Of a DNA stretch of 53,345 bases, positions 17,258 through 28,000 are shown in pieces (position 1 is the stretch's first letter; the number at the start of each line of letters is the position of its first letter). Position numbers and translations under genes: made by a program. This DNA is from Paenarthrobacter nitroguajacolicus JCM 14115 (lineage in GTDB: Bacteria > Actinomycetota > Actinomycetes > Actinomycetales > Micrococcaceae): positions 1-53,345 of the forward strand of contig BBFS01000022.1 of assembly GCA_001313365.1 (NCBI GenBank). The letters run 5' to 3'. The notes beneath the pieces were generated by a model. The model was not told the origin of the DNA. It saw only the letters and a program-made list of their open reading frames with translations, and did not search any database.

Positions 17258-17989
17258 CTACTTCAGCGTGACCGTGGTTTCGGCCTTTTCCTTCTTGTCG
17301 TGGTCCAGCTTGCCGTCTGCTGCAGCAGGAGTCATGGTCGCCTCGATCTCGGTTTCCTTGCCCGCGGTGTAGGCGAAGTTCTCCGCAATATTGAAGGACT
17401 CGCCCGGCTTCAGAACGAACGGGGCCTCTTCCTTGAGCTTGGTGCCGGAGCTGCTGAGCCGTGCTTCTTATACCGTCGCTACTGGAGTCCGAAGCATTCC
17501 GCCCATGTACTTCCAGTCCGTGTACTTTGCGCTGGGAGTGATCAGCGAGTGGCTCAGGGGAATGTCCGCGGACGAGGTGTTGGTGACCACATAGTTCAGG
17601 TACACCACCGGATCGCCCTTCTTGAGCAGGTTTTCCTTGGTTTCCTTGTCCACGAACATGCTGTCCTTGGACGCGACATCGGTGGCCACCTGGTAGATGT
17701 CTACGCTGAAGCTGTCGCCCTTGAGGCTGCCCAGCTTGTCCCCCTGCTTCCGAGATGGGCAGCGCCCAGGCCGCTACCTTGTAAGAACCCGAGGAGGTGC
17801 CGGCGCTTCTGACGAAGTCGAGGCCAACGGGGGGGAAGCAGACGCTGAAGGCGAGTTGGACGCAGACGAGGACGACGACGATTCGGGACCAGCCGTCGTC
17901 GGGCCCGCCGTTGCTCCGCCACAGGCGGTCAGGGCCAGCAGGCCGGCAGCGGCGAGGCCCGTGATTTTCACTACATTGTTGAATCGCAT
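17258..17989 (-). CDS. Lipoprotein with DUF4352-like domain
   Basis: Membrane-anchored extracytoplasmic protein. ATG at 17989 opens MRFNNVVKITGLAAAGLLAL with the lipobox LTAC, so the lipidated cysteine is at about residue 23. A Ser/Ala/Pro-rich linker follows. The C-terminal beta-domain reads LGSLKGDSFSVDIYQVATDV, DPVVYLNYVVTNTSSADIPL, FVLKPGESFNIAENFAY and ETTVTLK, the pattern of immunoglobulin-like DUF4352 telokinin-type proteins. Breaks occur near 17830, 17755 and 17470-17490. The function is unknown. It is transcribed away from the phosphate-transport gene, sharing the A/T-rich spacer 17990-18184. Confidence 0.75.
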
Positions 17990-18184
17990 AGTTCCCCCAT
18001 TGAGTGGATTAATTAAGTTCTTACCCAGTGTTGCACGGTTACGGAGGCTCAGCGATGGGGACAACTGCCCGCCACGGCGTCCCGCGCTTCCCGGACGCCG
18101 GTGTGGTGCCGGTAAAGTTGGGAGCGAAACGGGCGGCGTCAAGTCAAACCACCCGTGCCCATCCGTCCCCAGCCCGGAAGCGAA

Positions 18185-18802
18185 ATGAAGCTGCGCCTTT
18201 TTCCCCAGGAACCTGCCGGGCTCGTACTGCTCGCGCAGATGGCCGGCGTCATCGTTGCCGCTACTGGAACGCTCTCGGAGATACTCGGGGCGCCCGCCAG
18301 TGAGCACCAGCGTCTCGCCGAAGAATTGCACGAGCACGAGTCCAAGTCCTTGGACCTGCATTTCGCGCTGCTGACTCACATGCGCACCAGCTTTGTGAAC
18401 CCGCTCCCCCGCGAGGACATGTATACGCTCTCCCGCCACCTCAATGAGGCCATGGAGAAGTTGGACGCCGCCGGAGATCTTGTAGCTCTCTACAAGCTGG
18501 ATCGGCTCCCCAAGCGCGCTGCAGACCAGTTGGAGATCATCAGCCGGCAGGCCGAGCTCACGGTGGATGCGATGCGGAAGCTTGAGGACCTGGACGAACT
18601 TGAGGACTACTGGATCGAGATCCTTCGGCTGGCCAAACGCGCAGAGCGGTCGCACCGGATCTGGGTGGCCGAGATGCTCAAGGATATGAAGTCCACGCAG
18701 TACGCGCGGCACCGGGACATCGCCAACCAGCTGGTGGAAGTTACCAAGGACATGCGGAAGGTCGCCACCCAGGTAGGCAGCATCATCGTCAAGGAATCAT
18801 GA
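18185..18802 (+). CDS. DUF47 (PhoU-like) partner of Pit
   Basis: All-helical protein of the DUF47/YkaA family, related to PhoU and usually encoded with low-affinity phosphate transporters, whose activity or regulation it modulates. It is 205 residues and uninterrupted: MKLRLFPQEP at ATG 18185 with GGAAG upstream, HFALLTHMRTSFVNPLPRED (a typical DUF47 metal-binding stretch), YKLDRLPKRAADQLEI and MLKDMKSTQYARHRD. The stop is followed immediately by the GTG of pit (TGACGTGACC), so the two are co-translated. Confidence 0.92.
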   Translation: MKLRLFPQEPAGLVLLAQMAGVIVAATGTLSEILGAPASEHQRLAEELHEHESKSLDLHFALLTHMRTSFVNPLPREDMYTLSRHLNEAMEKLDAAGDLVALYKLDRLPKRAADQLEIISRQAELTVDAMRKLEDLDELEDYWIEILRLAKRAERSHRIWVAEMLKDMKSTQYARHRDIANQLVEVTKDMRKVATQVGSIIVKES

Positions 18803-18803
18803 C

Positions 18804-19819
18804 GTGACCATCGCCTTCCTGATCCTCGTGGTTGCTCTGGCCTCCGGGTTCGCATTCCTCAACGGCTTCCGCGACGTCTCCAACGCCGTCGCGCTGTCCA
18901 CGCGGACCCGCGCCCTCACGCCGTCAGTCGCCGTGCTTTTGGCTGCAGTCTTCAATTTTGTGGGTGCCATGCTCAGCGGCACCTTCATCCTCGCCTTTAC
19001 GCAATCGTGGATCACGTTGCCGGAGGGCACCAGTGGCCTCACCATGCTGGCGGCCGCGCTCACAGCGGCCATCTTGTGGGGGGGCGTGTACGCGTGGTGG
19101 CGAGGAATTCCCTTGTCCTCCACGAACTCATTGGTCGGCGGCCTGATCGGTGCCGGGGCCGCGAGTGTCCTTGTGGGCGGCAACGCGGTAGGAGGCATGG
19201 ACAATGTCCTGCTGACCCAGGTGGCCCTGCCCCCCCTGGTGCTCTCCCCTGTCATCGCCTTCGTGGCTGCATACCTGCTGGTGTGGCCTGTGACGTGGGC
19301 TGCGCGCTACACCCAACCGAACGTTGTAAACCGTCGGTTCCGGCGGGCGCAGGCCATCTCAACCGCCGCTGTGGCATTCGGCCACGGGCTCCAGGACGGC
19401 CAGCGCACGGCCGCCGTCATGGTCCTGGCCATGGTGGCCGCGGGCTTGTCCAGCGGCAGCGACGTACCTCTCTGGATCCTCCTGCTCACCGCCATCATGC
19501 TCACTGCAGGGACCATGTTTGGCGGCTGGCGAATCTCCCACACCCTCGGCCACAAACTCATTCGGGTGGATCCGCTGCGCGGTTTCGTGGCGCAGACCCT
19601 GACGTCCGTGATGCTCTTCATCGGCGCAATCGGATTTCACCTGCCGCTTTCCACCACCCATACGTTGACCGCCTCCGTGCTGGGTTCGGGCGTGAACCAG
19701 CGGTTCCACACCGTCAACAGGCGCTTGGTCAGGAGGTCCTGTTGTTCTGGGTGGCCACACCGTTGATCACGGCAGCCGCGGCCTTCATCCTGGAGCTGGC
19801 GTTCTCGCCCCCTCGCTGA
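18804..19819 (+). CDS. pit: Low-affinity inorganic phosphate transporter (Pit)
   Basis: Proton-coupled (metal-)phosphate symporter of the PiT family. Signature repeats are visible in both halves: FLNGFRDVSNAVALSTRTRA near the start, IPLSSTNSLVGGLIGAGAAS, FGHGLQDGQRT and LPLSTTHTLTASVLGSGVNQ. About ten hydrophobic helices. GTG at 18804 directly follows the DUF47 stop. One frame change near 19715-19730 shifts to the end LLFWVATPLITAAAAFILEL. It meets the pst operon tail to tail across a palindromic repeat and a terminator. Confidence 0.93.
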
Positions 19820-19826
19820 CCTCTAA

Positions 19827-19894
19827 ACCCAAGTAAGTCGCAGCAGAGCGCGTTATGAAGGCTCAAAACGCGCTCTGCTGCGACCTACTTGGGT
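19827..19894. repeat. Dispersed palindromic repeat, copy 2
   Basis: A 68-base palindrome with AAGTAAGTCGCAGCAGAGCG arms between convergent pit and pstB. It belongs to the same family as 2546-2611 and 42965-43026 and is the most complete copy, opening ACCCAAG and closing CTTGGGT. It would form a roughly 29-bp hairpin in transcripts from either side. Confidence 0.88.
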
Positions 19895-19896
19895 AA

Positions 19897-19943
19897 GAAA
19901 AACGACGGCGGCCGTACCCCCCAAGGCGACGGCCGCCGTCGTT
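19897..19943 (-). terminator. Terminator of the pst operon
   Basis: A 15-bp perfect stem (19901-19915 with 19929-19943) read leftward and followed by a T tract (A-rich 19897-19902 on the plus strand). It lies 44 bases after the pstB stop. Confidence 0.85.
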
Positions 19944-19986
19944 CTGTGCCGACTCCCCCCATAGAAGCCGGAACCTGTAGAACCCC

Positions 19987-20770
19987 TTATCCGAAGCGGC
20001 CGGAGACGTAGTCTTCCGTTGCTTTCTGGCCAGGGTTGTTGAAGATGCTGGTGGTGTCAGCGAACTCGATCAGCTTGCCGGGCTTGCCGGTGCCCGCAAT
20101 GTTGAAGAACGCGGTCTTGTCGGACACACGCGCAGCCTGCTGCATGTTGTGGGTAACGATCACCACGGTGTACTGGTCCTTGAGCTCGTTGATGAGTCCT
20201 CAACGGCCAAAGTGGAGATGGGGTCCAAGGCCGAGCAGGGCTCGTCCATGAGGATCACCTGGGGGGGCTCGACGGCGATGGCGCGGGCGATGCAGAGGCG
20301 CTGCTGCTGACCACCGGAAAGGCCGGAGCCGGGCTTGTCCAGGCGGTCCTTGACCTCGTTCCAGAGGTTGGCTCCCACCAGCGACTTCTCCACCAGGCGT
20401 CAGCTGCGCCCTTGGAAATCTTCTTGTTGTTCAGCTTCACGCCGGCCAGCACGTTGTCACGGATGGACATGGTGGGGAACGGGTTGGGGCGCTGGAAAAC
20501 CATACCAACCTGGGTGCGGACGGTCACTGGGTCAACACCGGGTCCGTAGAGGTTGTCCCCCCCGTCCAGGAGGACCTCGCCCTCAACGCGTGCGCCGGGA
20601 AGGACCTCGTGCATGCGGTTCAGTGTGCGGAGGAAGGTGGACTTGCCGCAGCCGGACGGGCCGATGAAAGCCGTGACGGACTTGGCTTGGATGTTGATGT
20701 TGACGTCCTCGACGGCCAGGAAGTTGCCGTAGTAGACATTCAGGTCTTTGACGTCGATGCGCTTAGACAT
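19987..20770 (-). CDS. pstB: Phosphate ABC transporter ATP-binding protein
   Basis: ATPase of the high-affinity PstSCAB phosphate importer. Walker [11 protein letters not shown]-loop [18 protein letters not shown] signature [15 protein letters not shown], Walker B VILMDEP, then [15 protein letters not shown] at 20770 has AAGGAACACC upstream, and the end is VSGRFG (259 residues). Breaks: run 20560-20565, near 20400, run 20262-20267 and near 20200. It is the last gene of pstSCAB. Confidence 0.96.
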
Positions 20771-20840
20771 GGTGTTCCTTTGTTCCTTGGGGGGGTGTGG
20801 AAGTTTGAAGGGGCCGCCGGGTAACCGTTGGCCGGCCCGG

Positions 20841-21956
20841 CTAGCGTCCCGTTTTGGGTGCGAACAGACGGGCAATGAGGCGGGCTCCGAGGTTCAGGAG
20901 CATCACCAGGATGATCAGCACCAGCGCGGCGCCCCCCCAAGCACGCTGGTCCGAGGGGCCAGGGTTGGACGGCGACGTCGGGTTGAGGATCTGCGTGTAA
21001 ATGAACGTGGGCAGCGAGGCCATCCAGCCACCGAACACATTGTTGTTGATGGTGGTCGCGAACCCGGCGGTGACCAGGATCGGCGCAGTTTCACCGATGA
21101 CGCGGGCGATCGCCAAGGTGACGCCGGACGCGATGCCGGAGATCGCCGTCGGAATGACCACTTTGGTGATGGTGCGCCACTTCCGCACGCCCAGCGCGTA
21201 CGATGCCTCGCGGAGCTCGTTCGGGACGATCTTGAGCATTTCCTCGCTGGAGCGGACCACAACAGGGATCATCAGGACAGAAAGCGCGACGGCGGCTACC
21301 GCACCGGTCTTGGTGCCGGGGGGGCCCACGATGGCGAAGAAGAACGCTGCCGCAAAAAGGCCGGCCACGATCGACGGGATGCCGGTCATGACATCCACGA
21401 AGAACGTGATGGCGCGGGCCAGCGGACGGTCGTTGCCGTATTCCACCAGGTAGATGGAAGTCAGGAGGCCCACGGGCACGGAGATCACCGTGGCAAGGAG
21501 CGTTATCTGGATGGTGCCCAGCAGCGCGTGGTAGATACCGCCGAGGACGGGTGCGCCTTCCTCCACTGCCTTGTTATCGAAGGCACCGGTAACACCGTTC
21601 ATGGAGGTGCCCAGGAAGCCGGGTGTGATGAGCCCGGGGGGGATGCCGTTGACCAGGACGGTGACGATGACCGAGATCAGGGCAGCAATGCAACCAGGAA
21701 GGCACCGACCACCAGGCACGTGGCGAGCTTGTCCTTGGCTTTGCGGGCGCCTTCAACAGCGCCGCTCCAGGAGACCAGCCCCCCCACCGCGAACAGGATG
21801 GCGGAGACGATGCCCCCCAGCCGAAGGCGTTGAAGCCGATGAGCGCCAGGATGGCCGCGCCGACAATGAGCGCGACGGCCAGGACAATGTAGGGCGCGAC
21901 TTGGGCAGTTGGCCCTTGGTGAGCGCTGAGCGCTTGCGGACTACTGTGGCGGACAT
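20841..21956 (-). CDS. pstA: Phosphate ABC transporter permease PstA
   Basis: Second membrane subunit of the phosphate importer. The N-terminus [19 protein letters not shown] is followed by an unusually long membrane region before the permease core. The core contains [38 protein letters not shown] and [20 protein letters not shown] (EAA loop). ATG 21956 is directly adjacent to the pstC stop (TAAATG). Breaks near 21905, 21820, 21780 and 21690, several at C/G runs. The end is [14 protein letters not shown]. About 365 residues, longer than the E. coli protein because of the extra N-terminal helices, a common actinobacterial form. Confidence 0.94.
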
Positions 21957-22904
21957 TTAGTTGGCTCCCGAGAATTCTTTGTGCCGGGTGATGATCCAGC
22001 GGGCGATCATGTTGACGCCAAGGGTGATGACGAACAGCACCAAGCCGGCTGCGATCAACGTGTTGACCTTGATACCGCTGGCTTCGGGGAAGTTCAGGGC
22101 GATTTCCGCGGCGATGGTCTGGTTGCCGGACTGGATGAGGCTTGCAGTCAGGACACCGGACGAGAGCACCAAGGCAACGGCCATGGTCTCACCGAGTGCT
22201 CGGCCGAGGCCCAGCATGATGGCGCTGATGATGCCGGGGGGGCGGCCGAAGGGCAGCACGGCCATCTTGATCATTTCCCAGCGGGTAGCTCCAAGTGCGA
22301 GCGCTGCTTCCTCGTGCAGCTTGGGGGGGGTCTGCAGGAAGATTTCGCGGGACAGGGAGGTGATGATGGGAAGGACCATGACGGACAGGACGATGCCGGC
22401 GGTCAGGATGGTCTTACCCGTGGCGGATGCCGGTCCTTCGAAGATCGGGATCCAGCGAGGTACGTGGCCAGCCAGTCGTAGGCGGGGGGGAGATTTCCTT
22501 GGCCAGGAAAGCTGCACCCCAGGCGCCGTAAACAACGGAGGGGGGGATGGCTGCGAGCAGGTCCACCACGTAGCCGAGGCCCGAAGCGAGCCGGCGCGGG
22601 GGGCGTAGTGCGAGATGAACAATGCCACGCCGATGGCCACGGGAGTGGCGATGACGAGGGCGATCACGGCGGCAATCAATGTGCCCACCACGATCGGGGG
22701 CGATATAGGCGAAGAAGCCGTTGCCGCCCTGGATGTCCTCAGCCGGGGCAGTGAGGGCGGGAATTGCCTGCACCACAAGGAATAGCGCGACTCCGAAGAG
22801 GACCGCGAGAATCAGGCACCTGCGGCCATGGCGGCCCCCCCGGAGAAAACCTTGTCCCCGGCGCGTCCTGCGCCTTGGGAGGTTGTCAGGGAGTTGGTGG
22901 TCAC
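21957..22904 (-). CDS. pstC: Phosphate ABC transporter permease PstC
   Basis: First membrane subunit. It starts at GTG 22904 (VTTNSLTTSQGAGRAG) after GAAGGATC. Hydrophobic helices ILAVLFGVALFLVVQAIPAL and VGTLIAAVIALVIATPVAIG precede the permease core, with the EAA loop LHEEAALALGATRWEMIKMA and LGRALGETMAVALV. It ends RHKEFSGAN, immediately before the pstA start. Breaks: run 22837-22842, near 22700, 22600, 22545 and 22488, and in-frame expansions elsewhere. About 310 residues after repair. Confidence 0.94.
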
Positions 22905-23039
22905 TTCACGATCCTTCAGTCTCAGTGAACTGGTCTTACATGGCTAAGTTCCCTGCCCCGCGCGAGCGCTCTGCGGCCACGTCGCGCGGGACAGGGAACT
23001 TCAGTGTTCAGCCGGGTTCAGCAAACCCGCCGGGAAACC

Positions 23040-24174
23040 TTAGGCCTTGGCTTGATGGTTTCGATAGCGGCCTTGGCCTTGTCCTGCAGCGTCTTGGAGA
23101 GCGGTGCGGACTTCGCGGCGTCAGCGGCGGTCTTCTGTCCCTCGTCGGAAACGACGTAGCTTTCGAAGCCCTTGACCAGGTCAGCAACTTCCTTGGTCTC
23201 GTAGGTGGTGCAGACAACGTGGTACGAGACGAGGACTACGGGGGTAGGCGCCGATGCGGTGGTCTTGCGGTCCAGCTTGATGGCGACATCGTTGGCGGCG
23301 CGGCCCTCAACAGGCTTGCCTGCTTCGACAGCCTTGGCAGCGGCTTCTGCGGAGATCTTGACGAACTCTTCGCCCACCTTGATGGACGCGGTGCCCAGCT
23401 TGCCGGAGACAGCGGAGTCATCAGCGTAGGTCACGGCACCCGGGGTGTCGGTGACGGTCTTGACGACGCCGGAGGTGCCCTTGGCGTTCTCGCCGGCGAG
23501 GCTTGCGGGCCAGATGCCGGCAGCCTTGTCCGTCCAAACCTCGGGTGCAGCAGATGCGAGGTAGTCGGTGAAGTTGGTGGTGGTGCCGGAGTCATCGGAG
23601 CGGTTCACGGGGGGGTGACCTTGAGGTCCGGCAGCGTGACGCCTTCGTTGAGGGCAGCGATTGCGGGATCGTTCCAGTTGGCGATTTGGCCGCGGAAGAT
23701 CTTGGCCACGGTGGTGGCGTCCAGCTTCAGGTCCGTGACGCCGGGAACGTTGAAGGCAACAGCGATCGGGGGGGAGATGTACACCGGGATGTTGATGGCG
23801 CCTTCGGGGGGGCCGCACTTGGCCTTGGAGCTCTCGAGCTCTTCGTCCTTCAGGTAGGCGTCGGAGCCGGCGAACTGTGCCGAGCCGTCGATGATGGCCT
23901 TGCGGCCTGCGCCGGAACCATCCGGGGGGGAGTACTGAACAGTTGCGCCGGAGTTCGCGGCGGAGAAGCCGGCCTTCCAGGCGTCCATGGCTGCGCCGGT
24001 GGAGGAAGCGCCAATGCCGGTCAGGGTGCCGGTGACCTTGGGGGGGCCGGAGGCTGCCGACTGGGTGCCGCCAGTGGTGCCCGTTGCGTTGTCTGAACCG
24101 CAAGCAGTGAGCGCGAGAGCGCCGGCTGCGATGACCGCGATTGCCGCGTTGCGGCCGAAGTGAGTTGCCTTCAC
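23040..24174 (-). CDS. pstS: Phosphate-binding lipoprotein PstS
   Basis: Extracytoplasmic phosphate receptor. GTG at 24174 opens VKATHFGRNAAIAVIAAGAL with lipobox LTAC. The phosphate-binding pattern is present: GASSTGAAMDAW, SPDGSGAGRKAI, FAGSDAYL, INIPVYISPIAVAFN and VNRSDDSGTTTNFTDYL. Breaks at runs 24041-24047, 23924-23930, 23806-23812 and 23767-23773 are mostly in-frame expansions; others are near 23612 and 23245. One lost base near 23052 hides the true end IKPKA (stop 23040); as written, the frame runs on to 23018. First gene of the operon, with a PHO-box-like site upstream. About 370 residues. Confidence 0.95.
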
Positions 24175-24291
24175 TTGGATGTGCCCCTTCCAGGATTCTT
24201 CGATGCGGGCCGAACGGAGATTTCGGCGTGCGCGAGCTGTGGACCTTTTTGTTCCTTTACTGAAGGTAAGGAGTGCAGGTAACGGGATCTG

Positions 24292-24318
24292 CGGTGAAAG
24301 GTGAACGGAAGGTGAACG
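24292..24318 (-). promoter_or_regulatory. PHO-box-like direct repeats upstream of pstS
   Basis: Read leftward, two 11-base units starting GTTCACC (24301-24307 and 24312-24318 as GTGAAC on the plus strand) stand in tandem, with a weaker third TTTCACC. This matches the PhoP-binding direct repeats known from Streptomyces. It lies about 125 bases before the pstS start and supports phosphate-starvation control by a PhoR-PhoP system not in the window. Confidence 0.75.
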
Positions 24319-24408
24319 ACGGCGGACCATTGGGTTATGTGGCGCGTGCCACCTTGAGCGGCACCCGGCTTGCGGTAGTTGAGGGGGCGGGCAAATAGAC
24401 TGGAAGGC

Positions 24409-25557
24409 ATGGCTGCCGCGAAAGGATTTTCTGCAAGCAAGAGGTTCCTGCGCGCCAGAGTCCGGACGGGCCTGGTCCGCAGCCGCAATTCCCTGACTCC
24501 GGCCGTTCAGATGACGGTGTGCGCCGTCGGTGCCTACGCTTTCGCCGAGTATGTACTGGGCCACCAAGGACCCCTGTTCGCGGCTACCTCTTCGTTGATT
24601 GCCCTTGGCTTCTCCCGCGATCCGCGGCTGCGTCGCGTGATCGAGGTAGGCCTTGGCTGCACGCTGGGCATCGTGGTTGGTGACCTGTTGCTTCACTGGC
24701 TGGGCGCCGGGATCTGGCAGGCCGCCGTCGTGCTTCTTTTCTCCATCCTGCTAGCCAGGTTCCTGGACAGCGGCACGATCTTCACCACCCAGCTGGGACT
24801 GCAGTCGTTGCTGGTGGTGCTGCTGCCGGCGCCGGCCGGCGGGCCGTTTACGCGAAGCCTCGACGCCGTGATCGGTGGAGTGTTCGCGTTGCTGGTGACC
24901 ATCCTGGTGCCCAAAGATCCGCGACGGGAGCCCCGGAAGGACGTCCAGAAAATTCTTCATGAGCTCGCGGAGGTGCTCCGTGAGTGCGCCAAGGCATTGA
25001 CCGAGAGCGACTCCACTACTGCGTGGCACGCCCTGATCCGCGGTCGGAACTGCCAGCCATTGGTGGACCGGATGCGGCAGACTTTGCGCGCTTCCGGTGA
25101 AGTTGCCACCCTGGCTCCGGCCCACCGCAGGCATCGCGACGAACTCGCCGGCTTGGAGCATTCGCTGGAGTACATTGACCTCGCGCTCCGTAACAGCCGG
25201 GTGTTTGCGCGGCGCCTCACCAGCGCAATCAACCATGCAGCGTTGTCCGATGAAGCGATCGACAGCATCTCCGATGTCCTTCAGGAAACTGCGGCCGCGA
25301 TTGATGAGATGAACATCGGCTTGTCCGAGCAAAGTGAGGGTACCCGCCGCGTGCATCTCCGCCGTGCCCGGAATGATCTTTCAGATATCGCAGCCCGCCT
25401 GCATCCCAAGATGCTGGACGTCCAGAGGCTCGAGGGCGAAACCGTAGTCATGCTTTTCCGTCCGCTCATGGTGGACCTGCTGGAAGCGAGCGGGATGGAG
25501 CCGGACGAGCCCGGGCGGTGCTCCCGGCGTTGTAGCTTGTGCCGAGATGGCATTTGA
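24409..25557 (+). CDS. FUSC/aromatic-acid-exporter-like membrane protein
   Basis: Membrane protein with an N-terminal block of about six helices (TPAVQMTVCAVGAYAFAEYV, LFAATSSLIALGFSRDPRLR, GCTLGIVVGDLLLHWLGAG, AVIGGVFALLVTILVPKDPR) and a long cytoplasmic helical C-terminal half. This is the layout of the FUSC and ArAE families. ATG at 24409 follows a leader shared with pstS. The frame is open through residue 360. The very end is doubtful: one extra base near 25510 would give DEARAVLPAL and a stop at 25535 instead of 25557. Substrate unknown. Confidence 0.8.
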   Translation: MAAAKGFSASKRFLRARVRTGLVRSRNSLTPAVQMTVCAVGAYAFAEYVLGHQGPLFAATSSLIALGFSRDPRLRRVIEVGLGCTLGIVVGDLLLHWLGAGIWQAAVVLLFSILLARFLDSGTIFTTQLGLQSLLVVLLPAPAGGPFTRSLDAVIGGVFALLVTILVPKDPRREPRKDVQKILHELAEVLRECAKALTESDSTTAWHALIRGRNCQPLVDRMRQTLRASGEVATLAPAHRRHRDELAGLEHSLEYIDLALRNSRVFARRLTSAINHAALSDEAIDSISDVLQETAAAIDEMNIGLSEQSEGTRRVHLRRARNDLSDIAARLHPKMLDVQRLEGETVVMLFRPLMVDLLEASGMEPDEPGRCSRRCSLCRDGI

Positions 25558-25639
25558 TGACGATGCCACGGCCCAGCACGGTCATTAAGTGCCACCTCGG
25601 CGGCTAATCCTGTCGGTGCCCGCCACTACGCTTGAACCC

Positions 25640-27028
25640 ATGGCTTCCAAGACCTCCCGAGCATCCAAAACACCCGCCTACAAGTGCGCCGAATGCGGCT
25701 GGACCGCCATCAAGTGGGTGGGCCGCTGCGGCGAGTGCCAGGCTGGGGGGGAACAGTGGAGGAGTACGGCGCCACGGTAGCGCGTACGACGGCGGCCGCT
25801 ACCGTTTTGGAGCCTGCCCGCCGTATCGCTGAGGTGGATGGGACCACAGCGGCGTTCCTGCCCACTGGCGTTGACGAACTCGACCGCGTCCTGGGCGGAG
25901 GGCTCGTTCCAGGTGCCGTCATCCTGCTGGCGGGGGGGAACCCGGCGTCGGAAAGTCCACGCTCCTGCTGGACGTCGCGGCGAAGTTCGCCCGCACGGGG
26001 CAGGACGTCCTCTACATCACGGGCGAGGAATCCGCTGCGCAGGTCAAGCTGCGCGCTGAGCGAATCGACGCCGTCGCCCATACTCTTTATCTCTCCGCGG
26101 AAACCGACCTGGGGGGGCAGGCGCTGGGCCAGGTGGAGAAGCTTGAGCCCAAGCTGCTGATTGTGGACTCCGTACAAACCCTGAGCAGTGCGGACGTGGA
26201 GGGCAGCGCCGGCGGCGTCTCCCAGGTGCGCGAGGTCGCGGCGTCGATCATTTCTGCGGCCAAGCGACGCAACATGACAACGCTGCTGGTGGGCCACGTG
26301 ACCAAGGAAGGCACCATCGCAGGGCCGCGCTTGCTGGAACACCTGGTGGACGTCGTATGCCAGTTCGAAGGCGAGCGCCACTCACGTCTGCGGCTGCTCC
26401 GGGCTGTGAAGAACCGCTACGGGGGGGCCACGGACGACGTCGGATGCTTTGATCTCAATGAGGCCGGCATCGAGGGGGGGTTGGCCGATCCCAGCGGACT
26501 GTTCGTTTCGCGGACCCGGGAGCCGGTCTCCGGAACCTGCATCACGGTGACCATGGAGGGTCGCAGGCCGCTGCTGGCGGAGGTTCAGTCGCTGTTGGCC
26601 GAAAGTGCCAACTCGCAACCACGCCGTGCCACCAGCGGGCTGGAAAGCTCCAGGGTTGCCATGTTGCTCGCAGTACTTCAGCAACGTGCCGGCTGCATGC
26701 TTCACAAGGACGACTCCTATGTGGCAACCGTGGGCGGCGTGAAGCTCACGGAACCGGCCACAGACTTGGCTGTTGCACTGGCAGTAGCATCGGCCAAATC
26801 CCGCAAAGCACTCCCCCCCAGCGCCTCATTGCGTTCGGCGAGGTGGGCCTGGCCGGCGAAGTGCGTCCCGTGCCGGGCATCAACCAGCGCATCCAGGAAG
26901 CTCACCGTCTCGGGTTCACGCACGCTATCGTTCCGGCAAGCCCGGCAGGTGCCGGCGTTATCCCGGACGGTTTCTCCGTGCGCGAAGTAGGCCACTTGGC
27001 TGAGGCACTTGAACTGCTGATCACGTAA
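25640..27028 (+). CDS. radA: DNA repair protein RadA (Sms)
   Basis: RecA-like helicase that processes recombination intermediates. A C4 zinc finger lies at residues 15-34 (CAECGWTAIKWVGRCGEC). LPTGVDELDRVLGGGLVPG follows, then Walker A (GEPGVGKST after repair of the seven-G run 25932-25938), ITGEESAAQV, LLIVDSVQTL, the RadA-specific KNRYG motif and a Lon-like C-terminal domain ending EALELLIT. ATG at 25640. Breaks at runs 25743-25748, 25932-25938 and 26814-26819; several other runs expand in frame. About 460 residues. disA lies downstream; in Bacillus subtilis RadA restrains DisA. Confidence 0.96.
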
Positions 27029-27083
27029 TCCTGCCGGGGTGTCGGGAGCCTTCTGAGCTGCGGTTTCGGCGAGGATGAGAGAC

Positions 27084-27710
27084 ATGACCAAACGGAATGT
27101 GCTTATCGGGGGGACGCTTTTTCTTTGGCCTTCTGACCTTGGTGGCAGTGGGAACCCAGCTGACAGTTCATCTGGGCATGGGCTATGACCTCTGGAACTT
27201 CTTCAGCTACTTCACCAACCTGTCCAACATTTTCGCTGCCCTTGTGCTGCTGATCAGTGGCTATCGCGTTCTGATACGAAAGCGGCCCAGTGAAATCGAT
27301 GATGTCACCCGAGGCACGGCCACCATCGCCATGGCCGTTGTGGGGCTGGTGTTTGGTGCACTACTGGCCGGTGAGGACCTCGGCTCCCTGCTCCCCTGGG
27401 TCAACTTCGTGGTGCACTATCTGATCCCCGTGGTGATGGTGGCGGACTGGTTGTTCCAACCGCCCAGGGCCACTCTCCGTCCCAAGCACATCTGGTACTG
27501 GCTGCTCTATCCCATCGGCTATTTGGTCTATAGCCTCATCCGCGGGGCATTCGTCAACTGGTACCCGTATTGGTTCATTGATCCCGCCCGTGCTGGTGGC
27601 TGGGGGCGGCGTGGTGGTGTTTGCCGTAGCCATTTCCGTCGGCTTCCTCGTGGTGAGCCTGGCGATGCTGTGGCTGGGGGAACAAGCTCAAGCGGCAGGT
27701 GGATTACTAG
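27084..27710 (+). CDS. Pr6Pr-family membrane protein
   Basis: Six-helix integral membrane protein of the Pr6Pr (proposed six-transmembrane) group, unknown function. ATG at 27084 (MTKRNVLIGG) is followed by one frame change at 27107-27112. The body contains LWNFFSYFTNLSNIFAALVL, a Pr6Pr hallmark, then NFVVHYLIPVVMVADWLFQP, KHIWYWLLYPIGYLVYSLIR and a last helix VVVFAVAISVGFLVVSLAML. It ends LKRQVDY at 27710 after another change near 27605. It sits between radA and disA. The following 27711-28000 has no gene I can support. Confidence 0.75.
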
Positions 27711-28000
27711 GCGATCTTCCTCCACGAAGGGCGGATTAACTACAGCAACTGGCTATATTCGCCCATGTCAGCAGACAAACTTCCGCAAAGTGCCCTTGTG
27801 GGACAGCCCCGGAAAATGCACCTTGCAGGCAGCGTCGAACATAACGAAATGACCCACTTTGGGGGCTTGCTGGTGCGGTTAACGGTGCCCGGAAGCCCTA
27901 TCATTGTGCTTGTCGTCATGTGGGCATTTTTCGGAGAGCGCACTGACGCCCGATTCAGCTTGTCTGTGAGCCGTGGCTTGCACCTTCGAAGGGAAACCCT

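Noticed and set aside
27711..28000. Possible small membrane protein upstream of disA (from 27765, with a hydrophobic stretch near 27880-27930)
   Set aside because: No family likeness, poor start context, and the frame runs on into the disA coding region in the wrong register.
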